Notes under the pieces: model-generated | What the model saw: only the letters and a program-made list of their open reading frames with translations | The model's database searches: none | What the model was told of the DNA's origin: nothing | Program-made: the position numbers and the translations under genes | Shown: piece by piece, positions 37,265 to 47,875 of the stretch | Numbering within the stretch: the stretch's first letter is position 1 | Layout: every line of letters begins with the position of its first letter | Assembly (NCBI GenBank): GCA_029260795.1 | Contig: JAJDCO010000055.1 | Span: 1-64,000, forward strand | Source: Planctomycetota bacterium | Lineage (GTDB): Bacteria > Planctomycetota > OFTM77 | Reading direction: 5' to 3' | DNA length: 64,000 bases

Positions 37265-39700
37265 TCAGTACCGGACCCTCAGGTTCCGGAACGCCGCATT
37301 CGAGTCCTGCACGAACACGCCAACGCCGCCCTGTAGCTCACTCGGGTCGTAGTCGTGGCTGCCGATCTTCTGATCCCCGAGCCAGTACGTCGCCGTGCCA
37401 CCTTCGATCTCGACGGCGAGCACGAAGGGCTTGTTGACCCGCGCCGGTGAGATCCGGCCGATCAGCTCCACAGCGGCCGGCCCGTCGGGAGTGAGCTCGA
37501 ACAGCAGCATCAGCCCCGAGCCGTCGATCACCAAGAGCTGGGGCTCGCCGTTCGGATCGACGGCGTAGGCCAGTCCCAACATGGCATCGGGCACGGGCGA
37601 CTCGATGTCGACCTCGACCTCGAATCGGGCGTCGACACCGATCGGCAGGGGCTCCGGATAGAACGCGTACTTGAGGGACGTGGACTCACCGCGGAGGGTC
37701 TCCTCCTTGAAAGTCCAGGCGCCTTTGCTGACCAGCCAGCCGTCGAAGGACGAGCTGAGGGGCAGTCGACGCCACCGGCGCACGTCGACGTCGTTCTGAG
37801 CCAGAATCGACTCTCGGGTCTCGGTGATCTGAGGATGCTCTCCGATCAAGGACTGAGCCTCGTCGAGCACTCGCAGGGAACGTCTCGGGAGCCCCTTCTC
37901 GACGTAGTCCGTCGCCAGCTTGGCGGTCGCGGTCACGAAGAGCTGCTCACTCTCGGCGACTCCGGCGGCGATCCCGCGGTCGAGCGCGCCGACTCGCTCT
38001 TGAGCCAACGCCACGAGGTCGTTGCCACTCTCTGTGGGACGGAGAGCGAGAGCTCCTTCGGGATCATCGAGCTCACGCGCCAATCGCCAGGCTTTGCGAT
38101 AGGTGTAGATCGCCTCGTCCTTGAGACCGCGCTCCTCGAACACCTCGGCCAGCTCGAAGGCCGCGACCGGGTCGGTCGAGCGCTTGCGGAGCGCCCACTG
38201 GTAGCTCTCGGCGGCCGCCTCGAGCGTCTTGAACTTCCGCTGCTTGCGAGCGCGTTCGATCAGCACGTCTGCTTGGCTGGCCGGACCGAAGTGGATGTCG
38301 TAGAGCTCGGAGATCCAGGTCTTGAAGCGCTGGTCGAAGTCCTCGAGGCTCTTCACCTCGGGTTGCTTCGCACGCTTGATGAAGTACTCCTCGAACCGAT
38401 CGACGACGTCGTGCTCCCGGCCGGAACGGTAGGTGCGCATGTAGGCCTGGTAAAGAGGCAGGTACACCCGCTCGCACTGGTCGTTCTCGTAGTTGTGCAG
38501 GAAGTAGACCAGCCCCCATCCCATCGGATAGTAGGAGCCCGGGTAGGAGCCATCGGCCTTGTGGGCGATGACGTCCTTCAGCCTCGGCGAGTCCTCCTCG
38601 TGAGTCGCTCGCAGACCGCGCAGCCGCGTATCGGGAATCAGGTTGGTCTCGACGGTTCCGCCGGGCTGGAGCCGCGCGCCTTCGAAGTAGGAAGCGGTGC
38701 CTTCGTTGAGCCAGGTCGGCACGGTTCCGGTGAGGGCGCGATCGGTGAACTGGTGAGAGGCCTCGTGAAAGAGAGTCGACCAGAGCGAGTTGATGGGCCG
38801 CCCGTCGGAGGCGGGGTCGTAGGTCGCCACGTAGTTCTTGCCGGGGCGGAAGAAGCCCTTGATGCTCGGGGACATCGATCCCTCGTGCTGGTCGAACTCC
38901 GCACGAAGCTTGTAGACGCTGATCCAGCAGCGACGACCCGGCTTCTCCCCGAAGACCTTGATGTAGAAGCTCGAGACCTGCTCCATGGCCTGCGACATGT
39001 CGCGGCCGATCTCGTACCCCATGTTGGTCTTGATGGTGTAGTTCTTGCCCTTGAACTCGAAGGCCTTCTCCCAGTTGGACGCCTTGGCGTTCATGGACGC
39101 GAGGCGCTCGGGTGAGAACCGCTCCTTGCGGCGCACCGGAACGTCGAGGCCCGAGGCCAAGAGCACCTCGACCGCCTTCTTGTTGCCGTAGAAGCGCTCG
39201 AGCTTCTTGTTGACCTTGGCGGCGAGACTGGTATCCGCACAACGCGTGTACAGATCCACGGCGTTTGCATAGAGCTTTCGCCCCTGAGCCGAATCCGCGA
39301 CCTTGATCAGCTCTTCGGCGAAGCCATCCAGGACCTCGACAGTCTGGTCGTTCAAGGGATCGAGCTCGATCACCCGCTTCGCCAAGCGCTCGAGGACCTC
39401 GGCGTCCTGCTCGGCCTCCTCGGTCTGGCGCGCCAGATCCAAGGCCAGATGCGCATACCACAGAGCGATGTCGGGCTGCTTCGCCTTCTCGGCGGCCTTC
39501 GAGGCGAGCTCGAGGAGATCGACCTGCTCGGGCCAGAACTCCAGACCGAGCGTCGCCGCCGCCAGTGCCGACGCGGCGTCGCCCTTCTCCAGGGCCGCGC
39601 GCACTGCCGTCAGGTGGCTGACTTCATCATCGGCTCGGAGTGGCGATCCGAGAAAGATCGACGACAAGAGAAAGGCAAACGGCACCAACGAACGGTCCAT
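37265..39700 (-). CDS. DUF1570/peptidase MA-like secreted protein
   Basis: Signal peptide; LWSTLFHEASHQFTDRALTGTVPTWLNEGTASYFEG zinc motif; TPR-like N-terminus. Confidence 0.85.
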   Translation of the reverse strand: MDRSLVPFAFLLSSIFLGSPLRADDEVSHLTAVRAALEKGDAASALAAATLGLEFWPEQVDLLELASKAAEKAKQPDIALWYAHLALDLARQTEEAEQDAEVLERLAKRVIELDPLNDQTVEVLDGFAEELIKVADSAQGRKLYANAVDLYTRCADTSLAAKVNKKLERFYGNKKAVEVLLASGLDVPVRRKERFSPERLASMNAKASNWEKAFEFKGKNYTIKTNMGYEIGRDMSQAMEQVSSFYIKVFGEKPGRRCWISVYKLRAEFDQHEGSMSPSIKGFFRPGKNYVATYDPASDGRPINSLWSTLFHEASHQFTDRALTGTVPTWLNEGTASYFEGARLQPGGTVETNLIPDTRLRGLRATHEEDSPRLKDVIAHKADGSYPGSYYPMGWGLVYFLHNYENDQCERVYLPLYQAYMRTYRSGREHDVVDRFEEYFIKRAKQPEVKSLEDFDQRFKTWISELYDIHFGPASQADVLIERARKQRKFKTLEAAAESYQWALRKRSTDPVAAFELAEVFEERGLKDEAIYTYRKAWRLARELDDPEGALALRPTESGNDLVALAQERVGALDRGIAAGVAESEQLFVTATAKLATDYVEKGLPRRSLRVLDEAQSLIGEHPQITETRESILAQNDVDVRRWRRLPLSSSFDGWLVSKGAWTFKEETLRGESTSLKYAFYPEPLPIGVDARFEVEVDIESPVPDAMLGLAYAVDPNGEPQLLVIDGSGLMLLFELTPDGPAAVELIGRISPARVNKPFVLAVEIEGGTATYWLGDQKIGSHDYDPSELQGGVGVFVQDSNAAFRNLRVRY

Positions 39701-39849
39701 GGCAGGAGTCCTCGTGATCACGGCGTCTCGGCCCGGCCCGGGCGAGCGATTTACTCTAGTGACGCTCCACCACCGCCGCAAGCGCGGGGTCGGGTCGGAC
39801 CCCGAATCGAGTCGAGCCGCGGCCGGCACTCGACCGGCCGCCAAGTGAC

Positions 39850-40815
39850 TCAGCGGATCTTGCCTTCGAGGTAGGGGACCTCGTGCACCTTCTCGTGCAT
39901 GATCGGTCCGTGCCCGAAGTAGCCGGCCTCACCGAACAGCTCGCCATGATCAGCGGTCACGATCAGCCAGGTGTTCTCGGGAACCAGCTCGAAGAGGCGC
40001 GGGAAGACCTTCTCGTCGAGGTACTTCACCGCTCGAATCTGCTGGTTCTTGAGGTACTCCATCTCGTCGGGCTTGAAGAACGCCGGTGCCTCTTCCTTCT
40101 TGAGCTGGCCCTCTTCGTCGACGTGCTGGTCCAGCTTCTTGAAGACACCGTGGACGCCCGAGATGCGCGGCAGCGTGTTCGGGTCGTCATTGGGCAACGA
40201 GTACGGATAGTGCGTCTCGCCGACGTTCATCATCACGAAGCTCGGGCGCTCGTCGTTGAAGATCTTGCCCTCTTCCATCCGGTCGAGCATCTTCGTCATG
40301 TCGTTGTGGGACCCCATCAGCTCGAAGCTGTCGAAGTCCCGATTGACCGGCGTCAGGCTGTTGAGCACCGGCAGCGACACCATCGCGTGCGTGTTGTAGC
40401 CCATCTTGTTCTTCAAGAAGGTCGGCAGCCACAGGCTAGGAACCAGGCTCGCGAACTCGATCGACTTGGCGCCCAGCCGCTGGTTGTAGCGGACGAAGTC
40501 CTCCTTGTAGTACTCGGAGGCATACACATTGGGCGGGCTCGTGTGCGGCAACAGCCCCATCAGGAGGTTGTAGTGGCTGGGAGCAGTCCAGGACGCATAG
40601 CTGTATCGGCGCTCGACTTTGTCGAGACCTCCATACATCTTCGCGATCCGCTCCGGCTTGGCCTCCATGAAGGTGTCGTAGCGACAGGAGTCCAAGGTGA
40701 TGACGATGAAGTTGTGCTTCCCCTGCGGATCCGGCCGCTGAGCGGTGGGACGAGGAAACGGTCGTGGCCGAGTCGGTGCCGGCTTCTTCTTCTTGAAGAC
40801 GTCGAAGAGTCCCAT
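39850..40815 (-). CDS. Sulfatase-fold hydrolase
   Basis: FIVITLDSCRYDT, SYASWTAPSHYNLLMGLLPHTS, VTADHGELFGEAGYFGHGP. Confidence 0.8.
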   Translation of the reverse strand: MGLFDVFKKKKPAPTRPRPFPRPTAQRPDPQGKHNFIVITLDSCRYDTFMEAKPERIAKMYGGLDKVERRYSYASWTAPSHYNLLMGLLPHTSPPNVYASEYYKEDFVRYNQRLGAKSIEFASLVPSLWLPTFLKNKMGYNTHAMVSLPVLNSLTPVNRDFDSFELMGSHNDMTKMLDRMEEGKIFNDERPSFVMMNVGETHYPYSLPNDDPNTLPRISGVHGVFKKLDQHVDEEGQLKKEEAPAFFKPDEMEYLKNQQIRAVKYLDEKVFPRLFELVPENTWLIVTADHGELFGEAGYFGHGPIMHEKVHEVPYLEGKIR

Positions 40816-41067
40816 GGTGCCTTTCGATCCTTCGAGGGGAGGCTGCCGGGAGCACGGTGAGCGGGTGCTCGAACCGCCGGCGACGGGCGTTTCCGATCGG
40901 TAGCCCGACCGACGAAAGCGCGGATCATACCCGATGGCTCCAGGAGCGACAATGCGCCCTCGACCGGCCAGGCCGCCAGGATGAGGCCCGCTAGCAGCGG
41001 GTTGGGACCGTGCCGTCCTTCGGATTGCGGCGCACGACGGCGTCCGGCGAGTGGCCCAGCGCCCCGA

Positions 41068-42567
41068 TCACTCCTCGAGTGCCGCTCGGAGCAGCCGATC
41101 GACCAGTCGGTCGACGGTCGTGCCCGACGTCAGGGCCCGCTCCCTCAGCAGCTCGGCAACGTCCGACGAGAGTCGCACCGCCTCGGGTGTCGCCTCGGCC
41201 TCGATGCCGGCTTCGCCGTCCTCACCCTCGTAGGTCCAGTCGGGCCGTTTGCGATAGGGCGAGTCGTCGTACGTGAACACGTGCGCCGTCGCATCGAGGT
41301 CCCGAAGGGAGGGAAACTGAAACGGGTTCAAGGGTGGCTCGGGGTTTTCGAGCTGCGCGTCGAACTGATCACGAAAGCGCTCGATCAAGCTCGGGATCAC
41401 GATCGAGCCCTGAACGGGCAGATAGCAGCGATTCGCTTGAGGTGCGGACCGTGCCCCATAGAGCGCGCGCTCGATGTCGTCTTCGCTGGCGAGCTCGGTG
41501 TCGAACAGCTCATCGATCGCGCTCGATGCCAGTCGCAGTCCGTGCTTGCAAGCGCTGCACTGGTTGCAGGACTCGACGTAGAGGAAGCGCGCGATGTCGC
41601 GGGTGATCTGCGGGATGCTGCGTCCCTTCCCGATCACGATGAAGCCGGCCGATCCGAGCCCGGACCCAGCCAGTGCGAGCGATCCGAAGTCGGCGCAGGT
41701 CCCCAGCCGCTCGGGCATCAGGACACCGTTGCTCACGCCCGACAGCACGGCCTGGACGCCGCCCTGCGTCGCTCCGCCCGCCTGCTCGTCGATGATGTCG
41801 GAAAGCGGCGTGCCCGCGGCCACCTCATACACACCCGGGCGCTTCACGTCTCCGCAGATGGTCGCCAAGATCGTTCCCGGCGTGTCCTCCGTTCCCAAGG
41901 CGCGAAAGCCCTCGGCTCCGTGGCGAGCGATCGCCGCGGCGTGGGAGAAGGTCTCGACGTTGTTGACGAGCGACGGGTTCGGCGAAAGCGGTGTGGAGTT
42001 GAGGCCCTGCTGGTAGGGAGGATACTCCGGCTCTCGCGGCAGCGGGATCCCGTCGTCGATGAATCGGAGCAGCGCCTTCTCTTCTCCGAAGAGGTACTCG
42101 CGAGGACCCGGCACGATCGTCACCGGCGGCAGCCCGTCCCCCCCCATTGATCGAATCTCTTGCAGCGCGCCCTCGAGCCGCGCGATCTCGGGCTCGAAGA
42201 TCTCCTTGATCCCGATGTGGATCGAGCTCGCCGCGATGACATGAGCCGCGACGAAGAGCCCTTCGAGGCCGGCGTACGGATTCGATCGCAAGAGCGCGCG
42301 GTCCTTGAAGGTTCCGGGCTCACCTTCGGCCGCATTGCAGACCACCGACCGTTCGCGGCAGGGATGCTGGAACAGTGTCCGCCACTTCACGCCCGCCGGA
42401 AACCCGGCACCACCCCGCCCCCGCAGACCCGAGCGGCCGATCTCGTCGAGAATCGACTGCGGGTCGCGCTCAGAGAGCCACTCACCGATCGGCGCTCCCC
42501 CATGATGCTCGAGGTACTGTCGGTACGAAGCGAACGGGCGAGCGGGGAGCAATCGGTAGACGGACAT
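41068..42567 (-). CDS. NuoF-like NADH:quinone oxidoreductase/formate dehydrogenase flavoprotein with RHH-like C-terminal tail
   Basis: LRGRGGAGFPAGVKW, CNAAEGEPGTFKDRALL, SLVNNVETF, ESCNQCSACKHG; tail EAVRLSSDVAELLRERALTSGTTVDRLVDRLLRAALEE. Confidence 0.85.
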   Translation of the reverse strand: MSVYRLLPARPFASYRQYLEHHGGAPIGEWLSERDPQSILDEIGRSGLRGRGGAGFPAGVKWRTLFQHPCRERSVVCNAAEGEPGTFKDRALLRSNPYAGLEGLFVAAHVIAASSIHIGIKEIFEPEIARLEGALQEIRSMGGDGLPPVTIVPGPREYLFGEEKALLRFIDDGIPLPREPEYPPYQQGLNSTPLSPNPSLVNNVETFSHAAAIARHGAEGFRALGTEDTPGTILATICGDVKRPGVYEVAAGTPLSDIIDEQAGGATQGGVQAVLSGVSNGVLMPERLGTCADFGSLALAGSGLGSAGFIVIGKGRSIPQITRDIARFLYVESCNQCSACKHGLRLASSAIDELFDTELASEDDIERALYGARSAPQANRCYLPVQGSIVIPSLIERFRDQFDAQLENPEPPLNPFQFPSLRDLDATAHVFTYDDSPYRKRPDWTYEGEDGEAGIEAEATPEAVRLSSDVAELLRERALTSGTTVDRLVDRLLRAALEE

Positions 42568-42708
42568 GACGTCCTCCGCGGGGTTGGGGGCGATCGCTGC
42601 CAAAGCTAGCTCAGGCGAGCCCCTCCAGCAACCGCGTCGTTCTGCCGATCGCCGCTCGGCCGATTCTTCGACGCTGCGCTCCGGGACGCTCCGGTCGTGG
42701 TTCGGTCG

Positions 42709-45054
42709 TCATCGTTCAAGAGGGACGCGCCGGGACACCCAAGTGCCGTCGCCCCAGCGTCCAGGTGAGGAGGTGCGATCGCGTCGCTCGATGAGGAGCT
42801 CACCCCCTTCCGGCAATCCGATGGTTCGATCGAGAAGATACAGCGGAGTCGGGACCTCGACCGCGAACTGGAGCTCGAGCTCGATGCCGTCCGCAGGGAG
42901 CGCCTCGATGCGGAACCCCTGCCAAGGTTGTCCCGGGAGGGGAAACGGTGTCACGGCCTCGCCCGAGAGACCGTCGGCGTCGAGGACTCGAACGGACTGC
43001 ACCGGTGAATCGGGCGGGAAGTACAGCTCCGCGACGGTCGCGCCGCGAGGGGATCGGAGGCGAGCCCGAATACGGAGCCGTTTCTCGACGACCTCGGACT
43101 CCAGGATCTCCAGCTCGGGCTCGGGAAGATCGAGCGCCTCGGCGTACGTCTCCCAGGCTCGCTGGCTCGCCGGCGACCACGGGAAAGGTCGTGCGCCGTC
43201 CCCCTTGAAGGGTCCGGTGCGGCGAATATCCTCGTGCAGGGCTCCTTGGGTGAGGATCACGAGCCAGCGCGCGCGCCGGCCGCTCTCGTCGAGAACGTAG
43301 CCGAGCCCGACCTGGCGAGGTGCCTGCTCGTTGAAGTCGGCACTCAGGAAGGTGATCGCCACCGCAGTAGCCGCGCCGATCAATGCCCCTCCACCGATGA
43401 ACACTCGCCCGGCCAAGCCGGCCGCACCGATCGCCGGGATTAGCGTGGACGTCAACACCGTCGCGAGTAGAACGTGACACCACATCATGTCGCCGCCCAG
43501 GCCTTCTGCCACGCCGTCCAGCAAGGGCATCCACAGCATCGCGGCCACGCCGACCGGAATCGAGGCGGAGAGCGTCAGCAAGACCTTCGAGCGCGGCGCC
43601 AGCCAGCCGAATCCGAACACTCCGATCACGGCAGCCACGATCGACGGCACCAAGAAGGGATAAGCCGCAGCGGGCGCCCAAAATGTCAGCCCGCCCGCCG
43701 CGACGAGCCAGGCGAGCCACAATCCGAGCCAGAGGCTCCAGGCCGAGATCCTCCGGCCGATCGCCAACGTGAGCAGCGTGCCGGTCGCCGCGCCGACGAG
43801 CCAAGGAGCCCACGGGCTGCTCGGAAGCACGACCGTATCGGGGCGACTCGGGGAGGCCCCGAAGCGGAACGCCCACTCGAGCCCGTGTCCGACCAGAAAG
43901 CCGGCGAGCGTAATCAGGAGGAAAGCGATCAGGCCTCCGACGATGCCGCCGAGGGAAGCGCCCCCTCGCAGGATGAACACGGCGATCGCGATCAAGAGAA
44001 GCGCGGCAGCTCCTCCGAGGAGCCAAAGATTCTTGTCGACGCTCCAAACGAGCAGCCAACGCCCGGCAACATCGAAGTAGACGGCCTGCCCGGACTCGCC
44101 TTCGTCGGTCGCCCTCGCCGAGGATTGGACGAGCGCGAGCGCCTGGTCGCCCAGGTGCTGGAGCGTCCCGGTGTCGAGTGCTTCGAGCGTGTCTCCCGGA
44201 GTATGGTAGTTCTCGACGCCGCCGATGAAGGCCAGGTTGTAGCCGTGCTGCCCCGCTCGCCGGAAGACCGAGAAGTCGGTGTCGTTGGGCATGCGCTCGT
44301 AGATGAAGCCCGCGACGGAAGTCGCCGCCGGTTGATGCACGGCCTCGGCGAAGCGTCGCATCAGGCCGAGATTGTCGGCGCCGGTCTCGAACATGCGGAC
44401 GGGCCCGCGCGAGCCGCGCGCCTCGAGATTGATGACGAGCGAGACGCGCGCCGCCCAAGGATGCTCCTGGACGAAAGCACTCGCCCCGCGGAGGCCACCT
44501 TCCTCACCATCGGTCAGGAGCAAGATCACCGAGCGCGCCAGCCCGCTCTGCGACTTCAGAATGCGCGCGATCTCCAGGAGCGTCACGACACCCGCGCCGT
44601 CGTCGGCAGCACCGGGTCCAGCGCCGACCGAGTCGTAGTGAGCGACGACGAGGATCGCGTCCCCTTCCGCATCGCCGGCCGCGAGCCCGGCGACGATGTT
44701 GTTCACGATCGTGGCACCGCGGGGCGTCGTCACCAAGGTGCGCTGGATCTCGGGACGGTACCCCAAGCTCTCGAGATGGGTGATGAGGGCGCTGCGGACG
44801 CGCTCATGCTGGGCGCTGCCGACCGGCCGGGGCTCATCGCCCAGGAGCGCCGCATGCAGCGTCCGGGCCTTCGCTGCCGAGAAGGCGGTGACCCCTTCCT
44901 CCGACTCCCGCGGCTCTGGTGGCTGGAGCGCCCTCCAGGTCACCAGCGCAGCCGCCGAAAGGAGGAGAATGGCGAGCACGAGCGGGAGAATGGTCGGCTC
45001 GAACTCGGGTGTGGTGACGGGGGCGGCAGAGGCTTCCTCGGGGGAAGTCGTCAC
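42709..45054 (-). CDS. M28 peptidase with C-terminal multi-TM domain (ER aminopeptidase-like)
   Basis: VVAHYDSVGAGPGAADDGAGVVTLLEIAR, LLTDGEEGGLRGA; many TM segments follow. Confidence 0.88.
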   Translation of the reverse strand: MTTSPEEASAAPVTTPEFEPTILPLVLAILLLSAAALVTWRALQPPEPRESEEGVTAFSAAKARTLHAALLGDEPRPVGSAQHERVRSALITHLESLGYRPEIQRTLVTTPRGATIVNNIVAGLAAGDAEGDAILVVAHYDSVGAGPGAADDGAGVVTLLEIARILKSQSGLARSVILLLTDGEEGGLRGASAFVQEHPWAARVSLVINLEARGSRGPVRMFETGADNLGLMRRFAEAVHQPAATSVAGFIYERMPNDTDFSVFRRAGQHGYNLAFIGGVENYHTPGDTLEALDTGTLQHLGDQALALVQSSARATDEGESGQAVYFDVAGRWLLVWSVDKNLWLLGGAAALLLIAIAVFILRGGASLGGIVGGLIAFLLITLAGFLVGHGLEWAFRFGASPSRPDTVVLPSSPWAPWLVGAATGTLLTLAIGRRISAWSLWLGLWLAWLVAAGGLTFWAPAAAYPFLVPSIVAAVIGVFGFGWLAPRSKVLLTLSASIPVGVAAMLWMPLLDGVAEGLGGDMMWCHVLLATVLTSTLIPAIGAAGLAGRVFIGGGALIGAATAVAITFLSADFNEQAPRQVGLGYVLDESGRRARWLVILTQGALHEDIRRTGPFKGDGARPFPWSPASQRAWETYAEALDLPEPELEILESEVVEKRLRIRARLRSPRGATVAELYFPPDSPVQSVRVLDADGLSGEAVTPFPLPGQPWQGFRIEALPADGIELELQFAVEVPTPLYLLDRTIGLPEGGELLIERRDRTSSPGRWGDGTWVSRRVPLER

Positions 45055-45208
45055 GTCCTGGCTCCTGGCGGCTCGGGCGGATCGTGCGATCGGGCCGAGG
45101 CACTGTGCCTGGCTCGCCGCCGCCCGCGAGAGGTGTCTTGCTTGGAAAACGCACGCGTCGCGATTATAAGTGCGCGTTCGAACGACTAAAGCCGAAACGG
45201 AGCGAGGA

Positions 45209-46129
45209 ATGAATCAGCGGCCGGGACGCAACGACCCGTGCCATTGTGGCAGCGGAAAAAAGTACAAGCGCTGCCACATGGAGCTCGAGCGAGGCCAAGC
45301 CACTCAGCCCGCTGTCTCCAAGCCGCTCATCGGCGCGGTTCATTCGAACTCGCTCGTCCTGCCTCGCCCCGATTGGGACCGCATGCGGGTAGCCGGCCGC
45401 TTCAATGCCGAGCTCATGGATTTCATCCGACCCCAGGTCCTTCCGGGCGCTCGCCTCGACGAGCTCGATCGGCTCGTGCATGACTATACCGTCGATCACG
45501 GGCACACGCCGGCCTGCCTCGGCTACCACGGCTTCCCGAAAAACATGTGCTCGAGCGTCAACGAGGTCGTCTGCCATGGGATTCCGGACAGCACGCTCTT
45601 GAAAGACGGCGACATCGTCAACATCGACCTGACGACCATCGTCGAGGGTTGGCACGGGGACCAATCGGAGACAATCCTGGTCGGCGACGTCAGCGACACC
45701 GCTCGACGAGTCACGCAGTGCGCCTTCGACAGCCTGTGGCGGGGTATCGAAGCGATCAAGCCCTTCGGGCCCATCGTCGAGATCGGCAAGGCGATCGTCG
45801 AGCACGCCGAGCCACTCGGGTACTCGGTCGTCCGCGACTACCAAGGTCATGGCATCGGTCGCCGCTTCCATCAGGAGCCCGGTATCCCCCACTACCCCGA
45901 CCGGCGCTACGCCTCCGAGCTCATCGAGCCCGGCATGTGCTTCACGATCGAGCCCATGATCAACATTGGCACCTGGAGAGTCATTCTGGACCGCACGGAC
46001 GGTTGGACGGTCCGCACGGCCGACAACCAGCTCTCGGCCCAGTTCGAGCACACACTCCTCATGACCGAGACCGGTCCCGAGATCATGACGAAGACGAAGC
46101 ACGGACCGCAAAAGGGCCACCGCTTCTAG
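45209..46129 (+). CDS. map: Type I methionine aminopeptidase with N-terminal SEC-C motif
   Basis: [82 protein letters not shown]. Confidence 0.93.
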   Translation: MNQRPGRNDPCHCGSGKKYKRCHMELERGQATQPAVSKPLIGAVHSNSLVLPRPDWDRMRVAGRFNAELMDFIRPQVLPGARLDELDRLVHDYTVDHGHTPACLGYHGFPKNMCSSVNEVVCHGIPDSTLLKDGDIVNIDLTTIVEGWHGDQSETILVGDVSDTARRVTQCAFDSLWRGIEAIKPFGPIVEIGKAIVEHAEPLGYSVVRDYQGHGIGRRFHQEPGIPHYPDRRYASELIEPGMCFTIEPMINIGTWRVILDRTDGWTVRTADNQLSAQFEHTLLMTETGPEIMTKTKHGPQKGHRF

Positions 46130-46146
46130 TCGAGGCGCAGGGTGCC

Positions 46147-46480
46147 GACACCGTAATCGTCCGATGCGCGATGCCGGTCGACGCGACAGGCTCGGCCTGA
46201 AAGGCCGACAGCACGTAGCCCCAGGCAAGGCGGGGCGAAGCCCGCCGCAGCCTGGGGGCGCGCCGACATGCCATGACCTCTCGCCGCATCGAGCGGGCGG
46301 GACGCCGGGCGGGCCGCGCTCCCAGGATAGACGACACCGTCATCGTCCGGTGCGCGACGCCGTCCGACGCAACAGGCTCGGCCTGAAAGGCCGACAGCAC
46401 CTAGCCCCAGGCAAGGCGGGGCGAAGCCCGCCGCAGCCTGGGGGCGCGCCGGAATGCCATGACCTCTCGCCGAATCGACG
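46147..46480. repeat. Two ~145-bp repeat units, 186-bp period, each with two hairpins
   Basis: Copies begin at 46147 and 46333; hairpins tcggcctgaaaggccga (46192, 46378) and ccccaggc...gcctgggg (46219-46257, 46405-46443). Confidence 0.9.
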
Positions 46481-46546
46481 GGCCCGTGGTCTCGAGATGA
46501 GCAACACGATGATCGTCGCCGCCTCGGCGGGTCGCAATCTCCGCGG

Positions 46547-47470
46547 CTAGCTCGCGAAGATGCGGTCCATGCGCTCGGCGATGATGGCGAGGCGCTCGCG
46601 ATTGCCACCGGGAATCTCGGCCGTTCCCCAGCCTTGGTAGCCGATGCCGCGGAGGGCCTTCATGACGGCCGGCCAGTCGCAGTCCCCCTCGAGCAGCTCG
46701 ACGCTGAAGCCCTTCCAAATGCCCTCCTCTTGCTGCTTCTTGCGGCTGTACTCCTTGATGTCGAGCTTGAAGATCCGGTGGCCCAGCACCTCGATCCAAT
46801 GCTCGGGCCAGCCGTATCGGACGACGTTGCCGACGTCGAAGTAAGCGCCGACCCAAGGGCTGTAGAACTCATCGATGTAACGCGCGGCCTCGAGCGGACT
46901 CAGCAGGAAGTTGTTCCACACGTTCTCGAGCGCGATGCGAATCTCGAGCTCAGCCGCCAGCGGCAGCACCCTGCGGATCTCGGTCTGCGAGCGGTGATAG
47001 GCGTCGGCATAGCTCACGCCCTTGCTGACGACGGCGGGTACGAGCAGCACGGTCGAGGCACCGTAGGCCTTCGCATCTCGTAAGGCCGTCTCCAGACCCG
47101 CTCGCCCCTCGTCGCGCACCGCGGCGTCGGGATGTGAGAGCGGCTTCGACCAGTGCACTGAATCGACGACGCCGTGGATCGGAAGACCGGAAGCGTCACG
47201 CGCGGCCAGGACTTCGTCGGTCTGAAAGCCATTCGGGCTGTCGAGCTCGACGCCATCGAAGCCCAGCTCGGCCAAGAGACGGAACTTGTCCACCAGCGGG
47301 AGCTGCTCCTGCACCATGCCGAGCTTGACGGCCTTGCGATACGGCTTGTCGTCCGAGCCCTCGTGGCTCGCAAGGCGAGGAGCGACCTTCGCGAGCGCGC
47401 CCGTGGCAACGGTTCCCAAGGCAGCCGCACCGGCACCCAAGAGAAAACGACGATCGATCTGGCGCGACAT
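46547..47470 (-). CDS. Sugar phosphate isomerase/epimerase (xylose isomerase-like TIM barrel), Tat signal
   Basis: MSRQIDRRFLLGAGAAALG twin-arginine-like; LGFDGVELDSPNGFQ, RIALENVWNNF, YFDVGNVVRYG. Confidence 0.85.
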   Translation of the reverse strand: MSRQIDRRFLLGAGAAALGTVATGALAKVAPRLASHEGSDDKPYRKAVKLGMVQEQLPLVDKFRLLAELGFDGVELDSPNGFQTDEVLAARDASGLPIHGVVDSVHWSKPLSHPDAAVRDEGRAGLETALRDAKAYGASTVLLVPAVVSKGVSYADAYHRSQTEIRRVLPLAAELEIRIALENVWNNFLLSPLEAARYIDEFYSPWVGAYFDVGNVVRYGWPEHWIEVLGHRIFKLDIKEYSRKKQQEEGIWKGFSVELLEGDCDWPAVMKALRGIGYQGWGTAEIPGGNRERLAIIAERMDRIFAS

Positions 47471-47875
47471 GAAGGGCTCCCGGCGACAAACGGTTTCGAA
47501 GCGGCACTCCCAGGCGCTGTGTGGATCATGAGCACCTGGGACTGCCCGGCATTCTCGTCGGCGTTCGACTTCGCATCAAGGATCAGTGCCGTATCCCGCC
47601 TCTGGCGAGCGGATCGTTGAGATACACCACGTCATCGCGCCCGCTCTCTCGACGTGCCGCAAGAACCGCTCTCTCACTCACGTGCTTCGCGCGTCGGGCG
47701 GCTCGCCGAATTCTGTGACAAGCGACCGTCTCATGAGCCGAACTCCGTTCGCGTCTCTGTACACTCGTCGCCACTCGACTCCTCCGGACAGGGAGGCGTG
47801 CCGGCCGGCTCGGCATGATACCGTCGGGATCACCGGGACAAGACCTCATGGGATCGGCTCCCGAAGGGAGGCGCG

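Noticed and set aside
40987-41001. cccgctagcagcggg hairpin as a terminator
   Set aside because: Short 6-bp stem without a T-tract; plausible but too weak to call.
43474-45189. 571-aa plus-strand ORF
   Set aside because: Antisense shadow of the M28 membrane peptidase; Arg/Glu/Gln-rich low-information translation.
46126-46608. 160-aa minus-strand ORF and 128-aa plus-strand ORF
   Set aside because: Both translate the duplicated intergenic hairpin unit (internal protein repeats mirror the DNA repeat); no independent coding evidence.
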